This document shows positions 57,601-64,000 of a stretch of 64,000 nucleotides of DNA, in pieces. This DNA is from Euborellia annulipes (taxonomy: Eukaryota; Arthropoda; Insecta; Dermaptera; Anisolabididae). How positions within the stretch are numbered: the first letter of the stretch is position 1; every line of letters begins with the position of its first letter. A program made the translations under genes and the position numbers. Where the stretch lies: the NCBI GenBank assembly GCA_023213315.1, contig JAKCPI010031558.1:40243-104242 (forward strand), in the 5' to 3' direction. Below the pieces are notes generated by a model. It saw nothing but the letters and a program-made list of their open reading frames with translations. It was not told the origin of the DNA and did not search any database.

Positions 57601-60533
57601 AACGAAATTATTCAAAGAGAGTCTTTTTCCCAATTAAGAAACGTTGATACTCTATTAAATACTTTAGTCTGGGCTTCGAAATAAGTAGAAATTTTATATA
57701 ATCTAAAAAAACCTGATGAGATTGACATATGAAAAATTTTATCAAATTTTATTTAAACCAAACGAAATTATTCAAAGAGAGTATTTTTCCCAATTAAGAA
57801 ACGTTAATACTATATTAAATACTCTGGTCTCAGCTTCTAAATAAGTAGAAATTTTATATAAACAATAAATACAGCTGATGAAAACAGCTGATGACATTGA
57901 CATATGAAAAATTTTATCAAATTTTAATAAAACTAAACAAAATTATTCAAAGAGAGTATTTTTCCCAATAAATAATCGTTAATACTATATTAAATACTCT
58001 GGTCTTGTCTTCGAAATAAGTAGAAATTTTATATAATCAATAAAAAAAGCTGATGAGATTGACATATGAAAAATTTTATCAAATTTTAATAAAACTAAAC
58101 AAAATTATTCAAAGAGAGTATTTTTCCCAATTAATAATCGTTAATATTATCTTAAATACTTTAGTCTCGGCTTCTAAATAAGTAGAAATTTTGTGTAATC
58201 TCAAAAAAGCTGATGTGATTGACATATGAAAAATTTTTTCGAATTTTATTAAAACTAAACGAAATTATTCAAAGAGAGTATTTCTCCCAATTAATAATCG
58301 TTAATTCTATATCAAATACTTTAGTCTCGGCTTCTAAATAAGTAGAAATTTTGTGTAATCTCAAAAAAGCTGATGAGATTGACATATGAAAAATTTTTTC
58401 AAATTTTATTAAAACTAAACGAAATTATTCAAAGAGAGTATTTTTCCCAATAAATAATCGTTAATTCTATATTAAATACTCTGGTCTTGTCTTCGAAATA
58501 AGTAGAAATTTTATATAATCTAAAAAAACCTGATGAGATTGACATATGAAAAATTTTATCAAATTTTATTTAAACCAAACGAAATTATTCAAAGAGAGTA
58601 TTTTTCCCAATAAATAATCGTTAATACTATATTAAATACTTTGATCTTGTCTTCGAAATAAGTAGAAATTTTGTGTAATCTCAAAAAAGCTGATGAGATT
58701 GACATAGGAAAAATTTTTTCAAATTTTATTAAAACTAAACAAAATTATTCAAAGAGAGTATTTCTCCCAATTAATAATCGTTAATACTATATTAAATACT
58801 CTGATCTTGTCTTCGAAATAAGTAGAAATTTTATATAATCAATAAAAACAGCTGATGACATTGACATTTAAAATACTTTAACATGTAACGCTCCAATGAA
58901 ATCATCTTGTATCATCAATGTAATATCGTATCAAAGAGGTATATGTCAAAATTATCTGGGTTTTGTTTTAATAAAAGAGTTGATCTCAAAATTTTGTTCT
59001 AATTGTAACTATTATCTTGTATACTATGAGATGAGAGCAGATTTTTTATTAAAGCAAAAAAAGATTTTGCTTAATTTTGACTTGTACTATATTATATTGA
59101 TAATGCAAGTTAATTTCGTTGGAGGGTTTTTATACTAATGTGACTGTTTGCAGGCCTGACAATGACCGCATATTGCCCGAAACTGTTGACCAAGTACAGT
59201 AGACTAGCAAAATTTTGAAAAAGAAATTTGTTTTCATTAAATAAGATCATATCATCACCCTATACATTTTATTATATTGGGTTGTTCGGAAAGTAATTTC
59301 GTTTTTTCTTAACAAAGGACTTAAAATTGTATTCTTTCACAGCTAATTTCACATCTTATTTTCACAGCTGATATAGCAAGACTTTCTTGTGAAAAAGTTC
59401 GATTGATTCTACACACAAGTTTTTTTATTGGTGCCCTTTCAAATATAGAAAATAAAAAAAGCAGTATTTTTGGCATATTTTACTTGTTTTACTATAGAAA
59501 ATATAAAAATACTGTATCAGCTGTCAAAATTTATAATGATTATGCGGCTTAAGTGTGAAGTTAGATTTGAAAAAATATTATTAAGTCCTTTGTTGGAAAA
59601 AACGAAATTACTTTCCCAACAACCCAATATATTAAAATTGGTTATATATATATATACCCAATATATTAAAATTGATATGATATTTCATTATTTTTTATTC
59701 TTTTCTCAAACACGTTTGATATGTGTCGTTTTGTCGGTTATATCAATGTATAAACACCGGACGAATAAATAATCTTGTATATAAATATATTTAAAATTTG
59801 TCATAATTTGTTTAAAACTTTTTATTTTAGTGGTGCCGAAGTCAGTAATTGTGGTCAATGGTTAATAATTACCCCACAAAAAGGATGCAGAGATAATCTC
59901 TTGTATTTTTGTGATTTAAAGAATTTACCAGATGGTATTACTGGGAAATTACCACTCACTCAAATAGTGTTCCAATTAGAAGCCGATTATGATGTAAATA
60001 TTTATTATTATTACTTATATCAATCAATCAAATTTTTTTCTTTATGTAAAAATTAATAATTTTGATTTTTTAATTTTAGTATGTCACGAATGAAGGATCT
60101 AAAGTTGTATTTCACACAAACAAAGACGCATCCAATTTTAGACTTATAACAATTGATTTTACTGATCCAGCGCCTGAGAAATGGACCACTTTGGTTCCTG
60201 AACATGAGAAAGATGTCCTTGATTGGGCCACCCCAGTTGCAGGGGATAAACTCGTACTCTGTTATATCCACGATGTGAAAGTAAGAAATTTTAATTAGAT
60301 TATCTTTTAATTATTATTATTTTAATATTTAATTATTTCTTTAGAGTGTACTTCAACTTCATGATGCAAGTGGAAATAAAATAATGGATTTTCCTTTAGA
60401 TGTCGGCACTATTATTGGCTATTCTGGAAAAAAGAAATATAATGAAATCTTTTATCAATTTACTTCTTTCCTTACTCCGGGAATAATTTACAAATGTGAT
60501 TTACAAAATGTGACAAATGATTTGAAACCTGAG
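51614..60533 (+). CDS. PREP: Prolyl endopeptidase, N-terminal and propeller part (nine exons, 3' end outside window)
   Basis: Exons 51614-51760, 51826-51939, 53503-53726, 55035-55222, 55312-55394, 55723-55865, 59831-59993, 60080-60280 and 60345-60533 join in phase to 484 codons without a stop. Family landmarks are [60 protein letters not shown] and TPGIIY. These belong to the serine peptidase family S9A, which cuts after proline in short peptides, normally in the cytosol. The catalytic Ser, Asp and His are in the C-terminal alpha/beta-hydrolase domain, which is not in the window. The first ATG adds about 62 residues, rich in Lys/Arg/Ser/Phe with few acids, before a second Met ([15 protein letters not shown]) that lies close to the usual family start. 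The extension resembles a mitochondrial presequence. Intron 6 is 4 kb and carries a satellite array. Confidence 0.93.
53066..53267. mobile_element. Tc1/mariner-type MITE in PREP intron 2
   Basis: The ends TAGTGAGAGACAAAATTAAG and CTTAATATTGACCCTCACTG are inverted repeats with few mismatches, continuing through ACATGCGTT. TA dinucleotides flank both sides (53064-53065, 53268-53269), as in Tc1/mariner insertions. The interior includes a second inverted pair (TTCATTGTTTTT, AAAAACAATGAA). Confidence 0.8.
54005..54150 (+). repeat. Direct repeat, left copy, PREP intron 3
   Basis: About 145 bp containing GACATTTTTGTCTCTGTCAA and GGGATAGGCGGAAACGCC is repeated at 54832-54977 in the same orientation at roughly 90 per cent identity. 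A SINE family 2 copy lies between. It may be a local duplication or terminal repeats of an unrecognised element. Confidence 0.8.
54261..54425 (-). mobile_element. tRNA-derived SINE, family 2 (degenerate)
   Basis: The complement includes GGGTGTGGGTTCGAATGCC (B box) followed by a body and a TGCCTGGACTCCAATATATA tail, as in the copy at 23345-23552. The A-box end is lost. Confidence 0.6.
54832..54977 (+). repeat. Direct repeat, right copy, PREP intron 3
   Basis: Partner of 54005-54150 (GGGATAGGCGGAAACGCC, AATCTGATATCTGTTAATTA). It ends about 60 bp before exon 4 of the prolyl endopeptidase gene. Confidence 0.8.
55975..56257. mobile_element. Tc1-like element containing a hammerhead-like fold-back
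   Basis: The ends CAGGGGAATGACAAAATAAT and ATTATTTTGTCCATCCCCTG are imperfect inverted repeats; TA precedes the left end. Between them are inverted arms (CTCGGTCTCACGGCTGACGT and complement) with GAAACGTC on each. On the plus strand CTGGAAA, a short hairpin and GAAACGTC (56191-56216) form a decayed core. Confidence 0.6.
56258..56330. mobile_element. hAT-like MITE end (truncated)
   Basis: CAGTGGCGGTCCCAGAATTT followed by a G-run has the form of the other left ends in the window. No right end or duplication is found; a SINE-1 tail fragment follows (56335-56410). Confidence 0.45.
56492..58866. repeat. ~160-bp satellite array in PREP intron 6
   Basis: About 15 direct copies of an AT-rich unit, each with GATTGACATATGAAAAATTT, ATTCAAAGAGAGTATTTTTC, TTAAATACTCTGGTCTCGGC and AATAAGTAGAAATTTT. 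Some copies carry an extra ACAGCTGATGAAA, so at least two unit types alternate. Divergence among units is moderate, so the array is not very recent. There is no coding potential. Confidence 0.95.
59277..59627. mobile_element. mariner-type MITE
   Basis: TTGGGTTGTTCGGAAAGTAA opens the element and its complement closes it, with inverted ends of about 47 bp extending through AACAAAGGACTTAA. TA flanks it on both sides (59275-59276, 59628-59629). Length 351 bp, no transposase. It lies 204 bp upstream of PREP exon 7. Confidence 0.88.
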
Positions 60534-60650
60534 GTAAAGATAAATATTTTTTTTTTTTAAATAGACATACCTTTAAAGATCGTCGTACATTATCATGCAC
60601 ATAGCGTTTTGATTCCGAATAATATTTAGTGATTTAAATATGATAGAATT

Positions 60651-60812
60651 ACCCGTGACCGTGGCTCAGGGAGAAGACATGCCTAGGGTCTCGGGTTTGC
60701 TTTCCGACCCACGCGGGAAAAATTTATTTCATTTGAATTGGCTACTAATCATTTGAAATAAATAGGGATGGGGTCTAAATGGCCTTAGATGCCGAAAAAG
60801 ACCTGAAACAAA
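60651..60812 (+). mobile_element. tRNA-derived SINE, family 1 (plus)
   Basis: ACCCGTGACCGTGGCTCAGG (A-box region), GGTCTCGGGTTTGCTTTCC (diverged B box), then the body ATTTCATTTGAATTGGCTAC, GGTCTAAATGGCCTTAGATG and an A-rich end. It is a nearly full-length copy downstream of the last visible PREP exon. Confidence 0.8.
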
Positions 60813-61017
60813 TTAAGAAAAAAAAAATGACATAATTTACATATTCAGACACTGATCATATGATACCCCTTTATTTCCTTTCTCTATTCTCGGGAGTAAT
60901 ATTTCTCAGTTGGCAGAACGTACTCGTTACTGGGAACCTTGTTTTACTATAAAGTATTATAAAGTTATTTTCTTAAATAAACTTTGAATATATTGCTCCA
61001 TTTCTGTTGCCATTGTC

Positions 61018-61256
61018 AATTTGAGGTAAGATAGTTGAAGAAAGCGAACAGATTTTTATTTTTCAGGATATTTATTTAATCTAATGGCGATCGATTTCGT
61101 CACGGGGACATCGTCAGGCCAGCGTTATTAAAAAATATAATATATATATATATATATATACGATGTCCCCGTGACGAAATCGATCGCCATTAGATTAAAT
61201 AAATATCCTGAAAAATAAAAATCTGTTCGCTTTCTTCAACTATCTTACCTCAAATT
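61018..61256. repeat. Fold-back repeat with hammerhead-like motif
   Basis: Arms of about 90 bp (AATTTGAGGTAAGATAGTTG and complement), nearly perfect, separated by a short spacer and an AT microsatellite. The left arm carries a minus-strand core CTGACGA, U, GTC / GAC, GAAATCGA at 61091-61117, with stem III altered. Confidence 0.85.
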
Positions 61257-61352
61257 TTCTTAAATAGTTAATTTTTTTCACAAATGGGATGATAGCTTCT
61301 TTAAAACTTAAATGTACTATTTTGGAAGTTAAGTATGCTGGGACAAATCGTA

Positions 61353-61787
61353 AAGGTTATGGAGAAACACACCAGCGGTTGGCTTTCCACATTAAAATAA
61401 TTTATTTGGCAAATATTTCGGATTGCCTACGCAATCCATTCTCAGTTCATCAAATTATACATTTGTGGAGCGCGTTACAAATGGTAAAAATTTACTTTGA
61501 GAAGCCATTCCTAGTAATAGAACTTGCGCTCGCCAGGCGGGTCACTGTGAAGAATTCTTTTTTTATATCATATATATAATTTTTCCCCCAGTGGCTTGCA
61601 CGATAAAAAACGTCCTCTCTAATTTTTAAGAATGCCTTCTCATAGCAAACTTTTACCATTTGTAACACGCTCCACATATGTGTAATTTGATGCACTGAGG
61701 ATGGATTACGTAGGCAATTCGAAATATTTACCAAATAAATTATTTTAATGTGGAAAGCAACCGCTGGTGTATTTTCTCCACAACCTG
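61353..61787. repeat. Fold-back repeat with two hammerhead-like motifs
   Basis: Arms of roughly 65-130 bp (GGTTATGGAGAAACACACCA and complement). Minus strand 61412-61445: CTGAGAA, U, a perfect 6-bp stem II (GGATTG / CAATCC), GAAATATT. Plus strand 61695-61729: CTGAGGA, U, GGATT / AATTC, GAAATATT. Both have lost the ACGT stem III. Compensating changes between the two stem II hairpins show that pairing was kept. Confidence 0.75.
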
Positions 61788-62137
61788 TACTATTTTGTTT
61801 TTTAATTATTTTTATTTAGGAATATATTAGAATATTCCTAATTTGCTACTTCATCGTTAATCAATTCTTTGTTCAAAATTCAGCATTCACTCCTTTTTTT
61901 TTTTTCTAACATGGGTGCACTGCAAATTTTCTTACCGGATTCATTCATTCTTCATAAAAGTGCAAGTTTACATTTTTTTACGCGAAATATTTAATATTTT
62001 ACTGAACCAAATTGCAACGTTTCCTGTGTTTATAACACATAGTCCGATTTCTGGATCAGAAACGCTGCTATTTATAATTGTTTTTGATATATAAGTTAAT
62101 CCTAAAGGCAGACCTTTGCAAAATATATATAGAGTTA

Positions 62138-62725
62138 TTGGGTTGTTCGATAATTAATGTCTGTTTTTTTTGTTTTTCCAAGTGAATTTATTTTTATTAA
62201 CAACAAACATTAATCAATGATATATTGACCATTTTGTTGAATGACTTCTTTTGCTATTTTTGGTAAATTGAAAAATTCCACGTTCGAAGAAGCTTTGGTG
62301 TTAAAAAACGAAGAACTGGTCCAACTTATTTTTAATAGCCTGATCAGAATCGAAAGTTTTACCATTCAAATGGTATTGAAGAGAGCGAAAATGATAGTCA
62401 TCAGACTGCTAAGTCAGGGCTATAGGGTGGATGTGGCATCATTTGCGATTGGGCAGTTCCGGGCGTTTTTTCGTGTTTTTTTTTTTTCAATTTCGATAGT
62501 TGAAGACAGTAGACATTCGAATCAATAGTTTGGTTTCTTGGAGGCAGCTTAAAGTAGACTATACTCTTGTAATCAAACCACACAGAAAGCATAATCTTCT
62601 TTTGGTAAATATTGGCTTTGAATGTCGATTGTGGGGGCTCATCTTGCTTGGTCCACGGTTGAATTCGATATGTTGAGCTTCTCGGCTATCTCGCGAGTTG
62701 TCATACGCCAGTTAGTTTCGATTAG
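62138..62725 (-). pseudogene. Degenerate mariner transposase
   Basis: Minus strand: MTTREIAEKLNISNSTV (helix-turn-helix) and, further on, MLSVWFDYKSIVYFKLPP, a stretch like QTIDSNVYCLQL and HPPYSPDLA. These are the catalytic-domain signatures of mariner transposases. The segment between the first and second catalytic aspartates is partly deleted and frames shift, so it is inactive. The TTGGGTTGTTCGATAATTAA end preceded by TA (62136-62137) is one terminus; the other is lost. Confidence 0.8.
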
Positions 62726-64000
62726 GGTCCGACCGAAACATGATTTTCAGCCGTAACCGAAATTGAAACAGAATTTCGGCCCTAATCTTAGTTTCGGCCG
62801 AAACCGTAACCGAAACCGAAACCTGTTTTGAATAATAAAAGAATACAAATTCACACATTTTTAGTGCAAAAAAATTTATTAATACAACTATTATATTATT
62901 TATTATTTGATTTATAAGACTTAAGCAATCATTTAGAAAATTGCTCGTTCTGGTTAATATTCGCGCCTCACGGGAGTATGTTTTGATAGTTTAAATTATT
63001 TATTAAATTCCTCAAAAATATATTTTTATATTTAATTTTTTTTATTATTTATTATAATAGTGGTATTTTAATTATTTAATTAAATTTTATTAATATTAAA
63101 ATTCCGGATCAAAAGTTATTGTCTTCATGTAGTTTCTTTTCTCTTTTCTAATCTCTATGCCTTCATAGATATGCTTTGCCCTTTTTCTATACTCGTTGCA
63201 TCAAGTTGAAATTGGTCTTGTGATATTCTGACGTTTAATTTTTTTTTGTGTTGTGTTCTCACCTTGCCTTCAATATTCTCATCGAAATTTTCTTCTCAAA
63301 TGTGTGAGTAGCATTTATAAATAAATAAATATTAATATTTTAATAAAATATATTGGTAGATATAATTATAAATAAGGTTATTTTGATAAATGACAGCACT
63401 CGTTAGTAGACACATTCATTCCATACAATTCACAACAGAATTCCTTAATTATATTATTTAAATAATTAGTACACATTTAAAATTATATAATTCCTGATTT
63501 ATTATGCCCTGGATTTACGATCGTATATATTTTTAATATAATTTAGGGATATAAACACACAAACACACCTTCACAGAAACCTAATCAATTTTCTTTAATT
63601 TTTGAATTAACAAATCTTTTTATCCAGGGAATTGTTATGTGGGGGATATGATAAACTTACTCATCAAAAAAATATTTGCTTGCATTTATCCAAAATAACA
63701 TTATTAATAATTTAATTACTAAATATAATATTTTGAGGCTTCTAATGATTTTATCATGAGAGCTTTAAAACAATTATTGTTTTTTTCAATTTACTGGTAT
63801 ATATTTTATTTTATTATCAATCTTATTTTATTATTTAATTAATAGCCTATTTGTTCTTTTTTATTAGAGGCTCATTCATTTCAACTTAACTTTTCTGCCC
63901 ATTTTTTTAATTTAAACCAAATTACTTCATCATCATATAAATTTATATATCTATACTCTATGATTATAAATTTTTATATGTTGATAAAATAGTAGGCACC
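62726..64000. other. AT-rich terminal stretch
   Basis: Begins with degenerate CCGAAAC repeats (62726-62830, many copies of ACCGAAAC in both orientations), then very AT-rich sequence. No exon matching the missing C-terminal half of prolyl endopeptidase is visible, so the next intron extends past the window end. Confidence 0.5.

Noticed and set aside
56545..58866. CTGATGAGATTGACATATGAAAA in satellite units resembles a hammerhead core
   Set aside because: The bases between CTGATGA and GAAA do not form a stem II, and no pairing stem III with a GUH or AUH site can be drawn. The match is by chance or very decayed.
62726..62830. Cluster of CCGAAAC motifs like the ribozyme GAAAC
   Set aside because: It is a degenerate simple repeat in both orientations without CTGANGA cores or hairpins.

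Overview
The window is AT-rich eukaryotic DNA from an invertebrate animal. The protein repertoire fits an arthropod: a Shark-type SH2-ankyrin-SH2 tyrosine kinase and a Frizzled/LDLR-A protein sit among very dense transposons. The sequence does not settle the species. All coding exons use GT-AG introns, many only 50-800 bp long. I reconstructed four genes by joining splice sites in phase.

Layout. (1) 1-13.7 kb: almost entirely repeats. The main item is a non-autonomous hAT-like transposon carrying a ~60-bp minisatellite expanded to about 3.8 kb, with a second, shorter copy nested in another hAT element. (2) 13.7-18.2 kb, plus strand: 3' part of a gene for an extracellular protein with the end of a possible Frizzled-type cysteine-rich domain followed by five LDLR class A modules. 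(3) 18.2-31.6 kb: intergenic, filled with hAT MITEs, tRNA-derived SINEs, retrotransposon tails and fold-back repeats. (4) 31.6-43.3 kb, plus: a complete Shark kinase coding sequence (15 coding exons, 796 aa). (5) 45.5-49.1 kb, minus: a complete four-exon gene for a single-pass leucine-rich-repeat membrane protein (391 aa) with a PPPPY tail motif. (6) 51.6-60.5 kb, plus: 5' part of a prolyl endopeptidase gene (nine exons, propeller half only). The catalytic exons lie beyond the window. One intron holds a ~160-bp satellite array. (7) 60.5-64 kb: intron or intergenic sequence with two more fold-backs and a dead mariner.

The signal I find most interesting is a repeated short motif, CTGANGA-(hairpin)-GAAACGT(H), present about 20 times on both strands and usually inside inverted repeats. 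It matches the conserved core of the hammerhead ribozyme, with a minimal palindromic stem III (ACGT). That is the form described for ribozymes of Penelope-like retroelements, which are thought to act as dimers. Several copies retain complementary stem I and stem II. They populate five introns of the Shark gene, an intron of the LDLR-A gene and the prolyl endopeptidase locus. The second theme is a group of hAT-like MITE families that share G-runs just inside the terminal inverted repeats, several with exact 8-bp target-site duplications.
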